Positions 13,215-25,318 of a stretch of 64,000 nt of DNA are shown here, piece by piece (positions within the stretch are counted from its first letter, which is position 1; every line of letters begins with the position of its first letter). The notes beneath the pieces were generated by a model. It worked only from the letters and a program-made list of their open reading frames with translations, was not told the DNA's origin and made no database searches. The DNA is from Sclerurus mexicanus (taxonomy: Eukaryota; Chordata; Aves; Passeriformes; Furnariidae): the NCBI GenBank assembly GCA_013396755.1, contig VWZF01003897.1, positions 975,343 to 1,039,342 of the forward strand, given 5' to 3'. Both the position numbers and the translations under genes were made by a program.

Positions 13215-14088
13215 GGACACTGAAATTGGAAGGGACCAACGCTCCCGAGTCCAGGGGCCCTGCTGAGATTCATCCCAGAGTGCTGAAGGAGCCTGAAGCT
13301 GTCACTCAGGACTGCTCTCTGTTATCTACCAAACATCTCCAGGGCCTGGAGAAGTCCCTGCCCACTGGAACCTAGCCAATGCTATTCCCATTTACTAGAA
13401 GGACTTGAGGGAAGCCCCAGAGAACTATTCTTAGTTTAACCTCAGTACCTGGAAAAATTGTGGAGGAGATAATTCCGTGTGCTATTTAAAGGCATTTAAA
13501 GGGCAATGCAGTCATCAGGCTGAGCCAACATGTTTTCACAAATGGAAAGTCCTGTTTAATTACTTTTATATTCTTCTACAAAAAGGAATGAGCCTTGTGG
13601 GTGAAAGGAAGGTGGTGGATGTAGCTTCTCTGGATTTTAGTACAACTTTTGATACTGTCCCTCCCAGTATCCCTATGGACAAGCTGCCCAGCTGTGAGAT
13701 GAGCAGGTACCTGGTGCAAAGGGTGAAGAACTGGCTGAAGGGCAGGGGCTCAAAGGATTGGAGTGAATGGGGCTACATCTGGTGACCCGTGACCAGTTCT
13801 GTTCCTCGGGGCTCAATTCTAGGGCCAAGTCTGTTCAATATTTGTATTGATTACCTGGGTGCAGGAGTTGAATGCACGGTTAGTCAGTTTGTTGGTGATA
13901 CTAAACCAGGAGGTGACACTGACTCTCTTGAGGGACAAGTGGCCTTGCAGAGGGAACTGAAGAGATTGGAGACTTGGGCAATCATGAATAGAATGATAAA
14001 AGGAACAAATACAAGATTCTGCACCTGGACATGAGCCTAAGCTAGGAGAGGAGTGGCTGGAGAGCAGCCCTGCAGAAAGGGGCCTGGG
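13215..14088 (+). mobile_element. CR1 LINE fragment, degenerate reverse-transcriptase ORF2
   Basis: This is the central and downstream part of a CR1 reverse transcriptase (target-primed retrotransposition, non-LTR). Visible blocks in order: the segment before the RT palm around 13,215-13,560, a DFS..FDTVP block (about 13,633-13,665), a DKL.SCEMSRY..QRVKNWLKGR block (13,678-13,746), the SSVPRGSILGPSLFN block (13,798-13,845), and the catalytic region at 13,888-13,899. The catalytic box reads F-V-G-D where CR1 RTs have F-A-D-D, so one of the two metal-binding aspartates is lost. An in-frame TGA at 13,783-13,785, just before the SSVP block, also breaks the frame. Both the 5' region (endonuclease) and the 3' UTR are missing; the right end is cut by an LTR-like block. 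Clearly inactive and old. Confidence 0.9.
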
Positions 14089-14918
14089 TGTGTGGCACAC
14101 ATGAGTGGAACGCACCTCATGCAAAAGGACAGAAGCAGCAACATATTTTATTGAGGTAAATTGATAATTTGACAGAGTTCAAAGAAGTGGATGGAATTTA
14201 ACAGAGTTTAGCAAGGGTATATCAAGGTTCAAAAAGATTGATGGGAAGGTTCATCTTATAAATTACTGCATGGAAGAAAACATCCACAGGAAAATTGAGT
14301 TAGAATTGAGGTAGAAAGATTCGCAGAGAGTTCATAGACTCAAAAGGATAAGGAAAACCCTCTCATTGAGCCCTAAGGCTCAGAGTGGACCTCCTTCCTT
14401 TCTAAGTTGCTGATGGAGCTCAGGTGCAGCGAGGTCCAATCTTACTCTTGGACTTGGACAACAGTTTATGTCTAATGAAATTGTCCATATAAAGTTTGCA
14501 ATAATTAGCATTGAGTAGCTACCAGGATTCATATTAATTCAGGATTCTGTCAGTCACTTATGGAGGATCTGTTGCAAGTAAGGGATCTGTCTGCTTTGGG
14601 CAGGGAAGGATCTCTTAGTCCTGGGTGAGAAACCTCAACCTTTGAGAGCTGTTCCAACTCAAGGGGAGAGTTACTTGGTGTGCGATCTGGCTGCACTCCA
14701 GGGAGGGCTCAGAAGGGGTTCCTTCTCAAATGGGGGTCATATTTATATATATATATATATATTTATATATAGACTGAGGTAGTTGACTGCCAGTCAATAG
14801 CAGAGAGAAGATAGTTGTCTTCATTTTAGCTCTGGTATCTTGTTCTGTGTGTTGGTTATCTTGCATTTTTGGGCTTCAACACCACCTTTCAAAATGTTTT
14901 TCTGAGGCACCTGTAACA
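14089..14918 (-). mobile_element. Probable ERV long terminal repeat, minus strand
   Basis: Read on the minus strand this block begins TGTTACAGG (plus 14,910-14,918) and ends in CCACACA (plus 14,089-14,095), giving the TG...CA ends of a retroviral LTR. A TATA-like AT stretch lies at 14,741-14,771 and an AATAAA polyadenylation signal (plus-strand TTTATT at 14,147-14,152) sits about 60 bases before the presumed 3' end. The minus-strand bases just before the 5' TG are G-rich, like a weak polypurine tract, which would fit a 3' LTR with its internal region to the right. The TATA-to-polyA distance is long for an LTR, and no target duplication was found. Its left edge abuts and truncates the CR1 copy. 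Family not assigned; boundaries are inferred. Confidence 0.42.
14741..14771. repeat. (TA)n microsatellite
   Basis: Alternating TA interrupted by TTTA units, inside the minus-strand LTR-like block. It may double as the TATA region of that LTR. Confidence 0.85.
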
Positions 14919-15011
14919 CTCCAGCCCCAGCCTGCTTGCTCACGGGATCTGCTAAGAATATTACTTTAATATTTATACATATATATAGGGTTCTTTAATA
15001 CCTTAAGAAAA

Positions 15012-15510
15012 TGCCCAGAAAATAAGCCATGGAGTTGTTCCTAAGGAGTTTATTAGGGGAGAAAACAGGGAGCTTGGCAATGGTTCAAAAGGGTAATACA
15101 CTTAAACAAAATATTCCACCGCAACACCAGCTCAGCAGCCCCCCAAGGTGGTTCTGACCCAATAATCACTGATCTGGTGGACAACAGCACCTTGACTCTC
15201 TTGTACGTGACTCAGGACCTTTCCAGCTCGCAGCTTTATGACAGGGCAGAAAGTTTGCTTCTCCTTTTGCATTTGGCTTTTTTGGCTTGATGGAGACTGG
15301 GACATGTCCCAGGGAGCAATACAGAGCATGGAACTTCACAAAAGGGCTGAAAAATCAAGAATTCCAGAGAGGAAAAATCGAGGGAATCAGTCACAAGCGG
15401 AAAAGTGCAGCATTGTGTTTAATCCCAGAAGACATCCTTCATTGTACCACTCACAAGTGGTGTGTTAGCTTGGCAGCAGAAATGCCAGAATGGAGAATCT
15501 CACTCATCTG
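15012..15510 (-). mobile_element. Second LTR-like block, minus strand, different family
   Basis: On the minus strand there is an AATAAA signal (plus-strand TTTATT at 15,049-15,054) followed by a short downstream region that ends in CTGGGCA at plus 15,012, the position and CA end expected for R-U5 of an LTR. The sequence after the poly(A) signal differs from that of the neighbouring block at 14,089-14,918, so these are not the two LTRs of one provirus. The upstream (right-hand) limit is not visible and is set approximately. A 16-bp perfect palindrome lies at 15,297-15,312. Open frames here (for example 15,238-15,468, +) are not recognisable proteins. Assignment rests on overall LTR architecture, not on a family match. 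Confidence 0.35.
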
Positions 15511-18500
15511 ACATGAGGTCAAAAGAAACATCTTATATATGTTTGAAATGAAGAAACTTATTAGTAAAGGCCTATCTCTTTACTCCCTGTTTCTGAACTT
15601 ACTTGGCAAAAGTGTAGACCAAAATTTACACCTGCCTGACACAGAGATGGAGTTCACTCTACTTTTCATTATTCTTGTATTTTTTAGCTGGAAATATCGT
15701 CTCTCATGTGGGAAGATATAGTAGGTTTAGTGCCTCTGTATGTATAATAGAAGACTCCCCACAGATTTCACTCCTAGTCTTACTTTTTAAACAATATTGG
15801 AATAATGTCAGTATTTTAGAGACTGGGATTTAAGTGCAATCCTTTTGATTGGAAAGCATCTCTCTCTGTTGGCAGAGTCAATCCTGGGACAAATATCTCC
15901 TGTGCATTTAGAGAGTAATATTTCTAAATCTCTGCTAATTCCATCTATTCCATCTACTAATGGAATATTTCTTTATCACTTTGTACATTTAGTCATTAGA
16001 CAGAGCGATGAAATTACAGGCTTATTCTTGGAACCTATTAAGTCATTGTGCTTATCTGTGTATGGAGGTGGGTGAGCACGGAGATAACATTTCCTGGTAC
16101 ATCAAAAGTATTGATGCTGTGTGTTCTTGTTCCACTGAGCTCAGGTGGTATCTGAATAACACAAGCAGTGTGAGGATAGATTTATTTGAGGTGTCCCTGA
16201 TGGTGGAAAAGGTCCTCCCAAAGAAGTAATGTTTATGTCTGAGCACCTGTGAAGTGTTGACTTGTGCCTCTGCAAGGGTGCAGGGATTTTTTGACCTCTG
16301 TACACACTGTGCAACAGAATACAATAAGATCCTCTAAATAATGGATATACAAATGCTCTCTTACCCAGAAGCTCAGCTTTTCATTGGATATTTTTCTCCA
16401 TTTCACCCAGAATTGACTTTAGTATACGAAGCTTCCATAGACTTGCAATAGAAACCGAATTGTTTTGATTTTATTCTAGTACAGACGCCATCATTAGAAA
16501 AAGTACTTGAATGTGACAGCAAAAAAAAATTAAAAGATAAAAGTACAATTTGCATTTGGAAAGAGCATACTGAATTAGGTGTTGTAGAGTCAGGCAAATC
16601 ATTTTAGTTGAAGTCCACAGGAAAAAAAATAGAAAAAAAATAAAAAAGGAGCATCACAAGCAACTACGGTGAGAAGAAAAATTATTGTACAAAAACTGCC
16701 CTTAGAAAGTAAGTAAAATTTACCTGCACCATTTGTTGAGATTCCATTTTGAAAGATGGCATCCTTTATGTTGAAATTGTTCCCTTGTAATTCCCACTTA
16801 GAATAAAATATAAACCACATCAGTCTTCAAAAGCAAAACCAAAAAATTCTCTTTAAAATCTAATGATTATATTCCTTTTAAAATTCCTTTGTCAGTGGTG
16901 CTTTCCATTTGCATAGAGAAGACACAAAATTATGTGGTGAACATGAACTAATTGCTTGTTCCCAAAATGAAAACGTCCTTGATTTGAAAGCCGTCCGTGG
17001 CTCTGGTTTTAAAGCTGCCTTGGCATAGAAGCAAGGGACAATCAGTCAAACAAGCTGAGTGCAACTGCTCCTTCCTAAAGAGGACATTTTTCTCTCTGAC
17101 ATCCAAAGTTTGCTGGGCTCAGAGTGGAAATACATGATAACAGTGCATAGCATGATGTTAAACCCGAAAGTTTTAACACTTTTAGGTTGGGATGGCGATG
17201 AGAGATAGTCAGGTCTCTGTGTTCTCCCCCCTCCCCTCTGCCTTGTGATTGTCCTCTGATGGGCAATAACACTGCTTTTATGATAAGAACTGTAGGTGGG
17301 AGCTGTCCTAAGAGAAGATGAAGCTCTCTGGATGATCCCATGATTGATATATGACAGAGATGGAGGAGCAGTGATGATTGCACTTGACTTTGGCACACAC
17401 ACTGGCCTGCAAAAGGGCATAAAATCGTGCTGGAGACCGGGTCAGCTGGGCCAACTGGTCACCCAAGGTTGCAGGCAGCTTCTTGATGGATCCTCTCCCA
17501 CCGCCTCCCCCTCCTTCCCCTGAGCAGGGATCCTGCAGGGTATGTCCAGCCCAAAGAGGGGGAACACTCACTTTTGGATGGGTAAAAATGCTAAGATTGG
17601 TCACACACAGAGGACAACTCCTCAAGTATCTCCATAGGTGCTCTGTTGCTCTGAGACAGTGCATTCTGTAAGGCCAAAGACTATAAACCTGGATGTTTCT
17701 AGCTGAACACGATTATATTATAACCTTTTAGACCTGCTGTATTATATACTGCATAGGCAATATATATTACTGTATTAGCAATAATTTCAATCGTAACCAT
17801 CCACATAATCACTGTCAGACTTTTCGTGCCTGACTGACAGTCTCCCCTCTACTCCTCTGCTATGTAAGTCACAGAAATTTGCTTACTCTCTCCAGGTATA
17901 CTCCCTATTTGTGTTCTTTGTTTGTTTGAAACTAGCACACAATCAGAGGATAGCGATCTTTGTCTGTACCTTTTGTGCAACCTCTCTTGTTTTCGGCAGC
18001 CTAAACACTGACACAACTTCCACAGAGACTATTGAAAGGCAAGCCATGCACAGTCTTATTGCCTTTCACAGAACTGTGCCATGTAAACATGGGATTTAAT
18101 TTTGTGCTTTTCTGGAGCCAACCACAGAACTCACTTCTTGACAGACCTGTTCCAACAGGGCAAATGCTGATGGACAGTATCATAGAAATGGCAAGAAATT
18201 GATTTAGCTTCCAGGGCAATCTAAGTAAATTGGTCGGGGAGAAACTTAAAAAAATAAAGGTGAAATTCTGTGTCACAGTCCAGCAGGTTTTAAAGCTATA
18301 TGTAAGCTGGTAATGTGTGAGATGTGATAATTTCCTGTACAAAACCAGAAGTCATGCCTTTGAAGACTGACAGACTTGCACATATGCTGTCTGTACATAC
18401 GAGTTTCCAAAAGCAGCTCAAGAAAAAACAGGTAGGAGTTTGTCTTTTGTTGGGATTCATACAGGTTAAATTTTCTTTTTCTACAGTGAGAACTGTGGGT

Positions 18501-18683
18501 CATTTCAAGTACTTGAGATACTTCAGTGATCTAAAATAAAACTGTTAAGATTGTAGGTTGGTTTTTAATGAGTTTGGTGATAGTTTAAGTTCAATAAGTT
18601 CTTCAGTTCCCCTGTGGGAAATACAAGGATTCATTTCAAATTGGAAAATACATCTGAAAAAAAGTACATCTGTCTTTTAGAAA
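15511..18683. other. Unique non-coding DNA, no gene recognised
   Basis: Stops are frequent in all frames. An A-rich run lies at 16,620-16,649, and a pyrimidine-rich stretch at 17,498-17,523 (G-rich on the minus strand, but only three runs of three or more G). The overlapping minus-strand frames at 17,046-17,664 resemble no known protein. Confidence 0.55.
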
Positions 18684-19262
18684 TGTCCCAATGTTTCTGG
18701 GACAGTGACTCAGCTGTGGTAACTCCCCTCATCAGCACCTTCACACCCACCTGAGGGGTCATGTCTGCTCATGGGCCATCGGGGGACTGGCACAATGGGC
18801 AGCTGCAACCACTTAGACCATCAAAGGTTCTAAAGACATCCCATGATTCACAGAGTAAATCACCCATTGTGAAACTCCCCACCCTGGGGGAGGTACTGGG
18901 CATTCCCTCCTGAACCTGACCATATATAAGTTTGGGATTTGGGTCTTCCCCTACTATTGGTGGGATCCAGAGGAGGACCAGAACCTTCATGGGATTGTGA
19001 CTGCTGCTCTCAACCAGACAGTGACCATCATCCTCACCAACAGGTTTTCCTTTCCTTTTACCTTGCCCTCAGGGAAGGCCCATGTGGTGTTTGTGCTCTA
19101 GGGTGCTGGATTATGCATCTGGGGGTTTTTTGTGGGTTAAAACTAGTTTTTTTTTTCTCTATTGTTGTATTTATTGTTATCTTTTTAGTGAATTGTAGCT
19201 CTCCTGTAACCTCTCTTGAGTTGGTTTCATTTCTCCCACTGGTTTAACTTTAAACCAGCACA
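18684..19262 (+). mobile_element. Probable solo LTR of an avian endogenous retrovirus
   Basis: The block starts TGTCCC and ends CCAGCACA, giving the TGT...ACA termini of an LTR, about 579 bp long. The flanking five bases are AGAAA on the left (18,679-18,683) and AGAAG on the right (19,263-19,267), a 4/5 match compatible with an ERVL-type 5-bp target duplication. A TATA box (TATATAAG) lies at 18,924-18,931 in mid-element, as expected for the U3/R boundary. The last bases form a hairpin: CTGGTTTAA and TTAAACCAG around a short centre. No canonical AATAAA was found in sense, though one lies antisense near 19,170, so orientation is likely, not certain. No gag, pol or env sequence is attached, hence a solo LTR. 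It contains no intact gene. Confidence 0.62.
18924..18931 (+). promoter_or_regulatory. TATA box of the solo LTR
   Basis: TATATAAG lies about 240 bp into the LTR, where U3 would pass into R. Whether it still drives transcription cannot be told from sequence. Confidence 0.45.
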
Positions 19263-22145
19263 AGAAGTTATATTCCTAAACAGAGTTGGATGTTGTTCTG
19301 CAAGTTCTTTATGTATAAATATATCTTCTGAAAAATCCTCTAAAAAGTCATTAAATGTGGGTTAAGCTGTTTATGTGGAGGTTTCATGTAGGCAACCTAA
19401 CATAATAGAGTGTCAAATAGAGGCTACATGATCTAAGGCTGAACCTGCAGATGGCAGACAGGAGAGAAGGGTTCCAGCTTTGGCTCTTCCACTGACTTGT
19501 CCTTGAGGAACCGAAGTTAAGTAGTCTTCTATCTTTTTTCCTCATCCTGTCTGGCTTATTCATTCTCTTTCCCTGGGTGTTATGTACTGGAGAAGCATTG
19601 AGCCCAGGTCTCCAGCCTCGACTGGATCCTGCAGGTGCTGCTGTAATGCCGATAATTGTCACTGATCTAAAGGAGAATTTCTCACAGAAGTGAGTGCTTT
19701 GCAGCTGTAGTTCTGTAGTGGATGCAGTAGGCACTCTTTGAAAGCATGAATTGTTCTTCCTTTATAGTGCTCTGTAAATCATAATGTATTTCACACTACA
19801 CTTCCAGTGCCCCAATTACTCCTCCTCTGAAGGACTGTACTCGGCATGTTCATTTAAAAGAAGCAAAGCTGTGAGACAGAAGGCTATCTAATGGCCAGGT
19901 GTCTATTCAAACAATGAAATCTCAGTATTTTGGACAGGTTTAGTCATAACTTGTTCCTCATAGGATATAAAGGATGTGCCATATTGCTTTTTCTGCCTGG
20001 GATTTCCCCCTGGCCCCAAACAGAAAAATACTTTTTCACTGGTAAAACGTAATAAATGCAGTGACAGAGCACAGCAAGAACTAAGGAACTGAAGTGGTTT
20101 GCTTGAGGAAAAATGAGTGGGAAATAAACAGACTCAAGGATGAGGTAAATTAATTCTCCCAATGTTTGAATAATTACAGAAAATTCACTCTGGCTTAATG
20201 TTCACAATTCTAATATTGCACCATCACCTCACCTTTTTGTCTTGGGGTTTCCCACATTCAAGAAGACAAAAAGCTGCTTTAGTTAAGTAGAAGAAAAAGG
20301 CAGTAAGACCATCAGATGTCCCTACTTGTTACAGGAGCTTAAGCAATCCTGACTGTGCTGCCAAAATCAGGTGATCCCCTTCCCCTACCCTCACTGCTCA
20401 GCTACAAAAATCCTCTTGGCTGAGAATAGAGCTCAGAAGGAAATGAAAGAGCTTTGAACTCAAAAGGGAAAGATAGAGCAAAAGAAATCGCAGCTGTAAA
20501 TAAAACATCCCCAGCAATGAAAGTGCCTGGGCCATGCATGGCACTGAGCAGAATGCCCTGCTGCAGGTCTTTGCTCTGTGTAAAAGAGCTTTTCTTCTTT
20601 TCCTCCAGCCCCTTCACTGGTTCTGCTGGAGACCAAAGTGGCTCATGGTCCGTAGGAGCACTCTCAGTATCCATTTTTAAGTACAAATGAATTTTTTGGG
20701 CTTGGAGTCTTAAGCTTAAACATTTTTTCTTTTAGAAAATCCAGAAAGTTATGGGTGGGTTTTTTTATATGTTTGTTTTAGACACTGAACTGAAGAATAA
20801 ATGTGAGTCTTTCTGGGGCACCTTATTTAATGAGCAATCAGAGCTGACAGTGTGTGGTATTTGATGATCTTATTTGACTGTGTGCATCTTGCAGACCTCC
20901 AGTATGTGAACAGTGGTCAGTTCAGTCTCAATTTATGTTCACAGCAACCTGTTTAGTAGAGGAGGAAGTAAATAGTGAATACTACTCCCACTTCATAAAG
21001 AGGCACTTAGGCACAGGGATTAAAGGTTTAAGGAGCTACTAAGGCTCCAAGGCAGAGGAAAATGATGGCGTTTTCAAAGCTTCTCATAGATATCTACAGA
21101 ATTCTTAAAATCTTGTCTTAAATATTTTGGCCTGAGATTTCGAGACAGAATAGCAAACTTAATCAGATTCAACTTGAGATAAATAGGAAAAGTGAAATCA
21201 CAGAATTTCCTGTTATACAAGGTAACAGACATTGGATTAAGAACTTGCTCTTTCATTAAAAGTGGTCTTTTGAGCAGGTCACAGCCTAACAAGTGTGAAA
21301 ATATTAGAGGAAGATTTTTGAATGTGTTCAGGAGAAGTTCTTAACAGAACCTAGGAGAAAATAAGTAGTGCTGGGATATTTGTTGGTCTCTGCAGGGAGA
21401 AATAACTAAATGGATGTACCTTGTGTATAGACTGAAAAAAGTGAATAAACATGAAAGAAAGATATTTCTTTACACTACAAGAGTAAATATTCTGGGAAAG
21501 AAAGGGTTGGTGTTAACTTGATTGTTTTGTTTTCCTTGACATATTAAGAGGGTTCTGCCATTGCTTTGCTTTGCTTCAGCATTAGTCCCTTTGAAACGTG
21601 TTGCTATGTGTCTACCTAGAGCAAGAGTCTTTGTTTTATGCTTGCAAACTATGACGTTTATTTAGTTGTGATCATTTTGAATGGCAGTTCCTATACAGTT
21701 CTGAAATTGCTGACAGGAGCTCAGTAAATGTTCTCTTTGTGCTACAGAGACTTCATTTTTTCAGCAGGAGGGTATAATTTACAGAGTGAATATAACCCTG
21801 GGTTGGCTGTTACTTCCTGATGCAGTCTTTAGAGCATCTGACAAAAGCTTGGTGGTGGTGCTTGACATCCTGATTGGATATGAAAACTCGACTTCAGAAA
21901 GCAAAAGAAAACAAAAACCTTTCTGGTCTGTGACATGACAAGAGTGAGAAATATTCTAAGGACAAAACCCTACACAAAATTAAAGGCTTTTAGCATGAGA
22001 CTGGTGGGACAGCAATAACTACTACAGATTGTTGCTCTAAGGATAAATTGTCTCTGGAATTTTCTTAAGGAATCTGGATGGTTACTCCTACAGTGCTGGA
22101 AAATAAATACATGATAAGCATCAATGCATTTTTACTAAATGTGTT
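19263..22145. other. Unique non-coding DNA, no gene recognised
   Basis: No recognisable protein, RNA gene or repeat end. Frames at 19,384-19,734 (-) and 20,402-20,690 (both strands) are open but without family resemblance. Confidence 0.55.
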
Positions 22146-22262
22146 ATAGAATCATCAGAATGATTTGGGTTGGAAGGCACCTTAAAGGTCTTCTAGTTCC
22201 AGCCCCCCTGCCATGGGCAGGTACACCTTCCACGGGAGCAGGTTACTCCAGCCTGGCCTGCT
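22146..22262 (-). mobile_element. CR1 LINE 3' end, 5'-truncated
   Basis: The left edge begins with the reverse complement of the CR1 terminal octamer repeats (ATAGAATCAT, then AGAATGAT) and continues into the highly characteristic GGGTTGGAAGG..CCTTAAAGGTC segment of the avian CR1 3' UTR. Only about 115 bp of the element remain. The match to the usual CR1 3' UTR becomes gapped near 22,245, where a short internal deletion is likely. This is the normal outcome of incomplete target-primed reverse transcription. Confidence 0.9.
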
Positions 22263-25055
22263 GAGTATTTCTTATGCTGCGTGAGTAGGAATGCTGCTTG
22301 TTATTGAGTTCATGATTGGCTGGGGAAAGAAAGCAATGGGAACATACTGGGAAGTTTAGCTTGAACCAGTGTGAACTGGTTGCTGGTATTTGGCTGAGCC
22401 TCATGTTCATCCACTGAATACCAGGGCTTTGCCAGCTTTGCTGTTGGATTGATTTCTAACTAACATGTGCATCAATTTTCAGTGGGAATGAAATCACACT
22501 AGATTTATTCAAAGAACACAGCAGCATGGAAGGGTTTGTGTGTTTCAGATGCCTTTTTTTTTGTAGCATGGAGTTAGTATTTCATAAGTTACAAAGATGC
22601 TGGCAAGGAAGAACTCTATAGAGTTTTACTTCTTTAAAATGTGCTCTTGTTGCCAATTTCTTAGGTGCATCAGTCAACAACCAGATAAGGGTAATTGCTG
22701 TCAATATTGAATTTTCTCTAACATGGAAGAGATCCAGAGCTTTTTTTTCTGGAAAGGCACTCCTTGCCTGACTCAAAGTTAAGGCAGCAAATGGAAGTGT
22801 TCTCTCCCTTCAATGTTTACAGCACAAAACCCTTGGTTTTCCTCCTGTTTTATTTTCTCCTTTTTACTCATTAGCAGGTGATTTTTATCTTGGTAACAGT
22901 ACAAAATTGATGAAGTATGGTGCACCTTCACTGGCAAGAATGGCAATTATAGAGCAGAAAAGTCCAAATGTCTATTAAATATCAGACTGCCCTGCTAATG
23001 ACTACAATTTCCTACTGTAATTCTTCCCAAAGGCTGGGGGGAAAAAAGGACAAATTAAATGCTGGCTGTCAAACGTTATTTTATGATCCTCTGCTTCAGG
23101 TCATATTGCTTCTATGAATCTCTCACAACAGTTGGAGGCAAGTGTGTCACCCAAAAGGTGAACTGCTGATCAACCCACTGTGGTGTTATTATTGCCACTT
23201 CAGAGTCAGTTCTGCTGCTGCTCTGGCCATCCATCACCAGCAATATTATGTGCATTAGTCTGTGGATCCAGTGGCCAGTCATTCTTTTTCCACACTCGGC
23301 CAACAAGGGCTGTGTTTTCCATGAAGAATTGCTTTGTGTTGGGTAAATGGTGAGCTCCACCACACTACCTACACATCTCTGGGCAACTCTCTACATTTTT
23401 TCCATCAAGGTTCTCAAGTAGTGCTAAAATTCAGCCTTTATGCATGCAAAGCCCTCCATTTGGTTAGTGAGGTGCCTAATTGACTCTAGAAGTTTTGGCT
23501 GCAACTTTAAAATAAAGGTTCTACAGAAATCCTGCTAGAGTGAGATGATGCAGTGTGCAGTACTTTGCTGATCACGGTGCTTGTTTATGTGCAGAATAAA
23601 GAAATCACCCCTTTGTCTGTAATAAAAGCACCCTGATTCAACGAGTTCTGAATAGGTGATACATAATAATAAATCTTACATAGTGGAAGAGTAGATTTTT
23701 ATGGAAGATAAACACTGAAACAGAGGGCAGGAGTATAACACAATTTATATAAAGGTGCATCTCTTTCAGGGTTTGGCTATGCTTCTCTCTATTTGTTTAG
23801 CTCCCCCAAAATATGATGCCTATTAATCACAAATGTGGGCTCCAAGCCAACAATCTAAAACCTGCTTTCTTCCATAACTGCAAACTTGAAGTCACTGCAC
23901 AGTGATATGTGTTGCCACAGGAAGAGTTTTAAAATGCCAAAGTAAGAGTTTTAAAACAATGTCACTTTTCCTACTCACAAATCCCATACCAAATAAGGAG
24001 AAAGGCTGGAAAGTAGAGGAAATAATGCACGGCTGAGTATCTTTTAAGGTTTAATTCCATATAAAAACCTAAGACTGCTGAAAAAAGTTTCCTTTACAGT
24101 TCATACTGTTATGTACAATTATGAGCAATTTCAAGTAAGAAATAGTACAGTAGATGGAATCTGTGAGAGAAGCCAAGAGATTTTTTGGGGGGCTTTTTTA
24201 GTCCAAAATAATCCTTCTCTTAAATAGTTTTTTGAATACCATTCCCTTTCCCTCAAAATGATAATGAGTTTAAATCTATTATTGTAAAAATCTATATATT
24301 TCTCCTGTAGATGTGGATGTGACAGATGGAATCTCTTATTTGTGTGTTCGTAGCTGATTGTGCTTTGCTGAATAAGTTAGGACTTGCAAATCCTGAAACA
24401 GAGGTGGTTTAGACAGGCAGTCTGTAGGGGTTTGTCTTTGCTCCTGAAGAAAAGAGACTCCTAGAGCTCTTGCCATCTTCCAGCCCGTGTGCTCAGACTT
24501 ACTGCTCTACATAGAGTGGGCACCTTCTGGTGTAGGTTGGTTCATTGTGGTGCTGTCTCTAAATTTGAGCTCTGAGTGTGTGAGGTGGGGATGGGGCAAG
24601 ACAGGGAGGGACACAGGGAGGGCTGGTTGGGATGGTTCAAAACACAACAGTTACAGTAACTTAAACAGGAAGACAATAACTGAGTTAATTCCATTTTTTT
24701 GAAATCAGATTAGATGTACTCGGTGAGACACTGTGCAGACAGCTCGTGGTAAGAGCAGAGATTATGAGATATAAGAATTGAAATCCACTGAATTAGTGCC
24801 AAGTCAAATTTCACAGGCAATGGAAAGATGATATTGTTCCTAAGGCCTCAGAGAGGACTCTGTAGGGTTTGTTGCAGCCAGGAAGCCTCTAAAGCATTGG
24901 TGATTGAGTATAAGGAAAGCAGGAAATACTGGGATAATGCAGCAGGCAGAAAGGAGATGATTGCACACTCAATTTTCTCAAACTTTTTGGGTTTTTTTCA
25001 AATAAAAAAGGATAATTATTTCTCTTTATGGAATAACAAATCCTAATTTGTAAGC
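22263..25055. other. Unique non-coding DNA, no gene recognised
   Basis: Frequent stops in all frames, no repeat ends. The short open frames at 22,582-22,776 and 23,112-23,363 (both minus) are unrecognised. Confidence 0.55.
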
Positions 25056-25318
25056 TGTGGTAGCTGACCCCAGGCAGCAGCTGAAGCACCCACACAATCA
25101 CTTGCTCATTGCTCCCACACCCTACAGGGTACGAAGAGCAAAAGTGAGGAAACTTGTTGGTCAAGGTAAAGTCAGTTCAGCTGGTGAAGGAAAGAAGGAA
25201 AACCCCCAAAGTGATGCGAAGGCAATCCCTCCCCACATCACACAAGCAGAGGGATGCCCCACCATTTACCAAGCAACAGCCACCTTGAAAGGCAACATTC
25301 ACACACTCCAATTTAATT
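25056..25318 (-). mobile_element. ERV LTR fragment (R-U5 end), minus strand
   Basis: The plus strand begins TGTGGTAGCTGACCCCAGG, the inverted form of the 3' terminus of a widespread avian LTR whose U5 ends with a GGGGTTAAACCAC-type sequence. It is followed by the inverted U5 (a CAGCAGCTGAAGCACCCACAC stretch, then AAAGTGAGGAAACTTGTTGG). Further right, 25,210-25,315 is still alignable by eye to the R/U3 part but gapped, so the copy is diverged and partly deleted. U3, the other LTR and the internal region are missing. The 88-codon open frame across it (25,057-25,323, +) is antisense to the LTR and not a gene. Confidence 0.7.

Noticed and set aside
17483..17523. Possible G-quadruplex on the minus strand
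   Set aside because: Only three runs of three or more G; the fourth would need a GG pair, so it does not meet the usual pattern.
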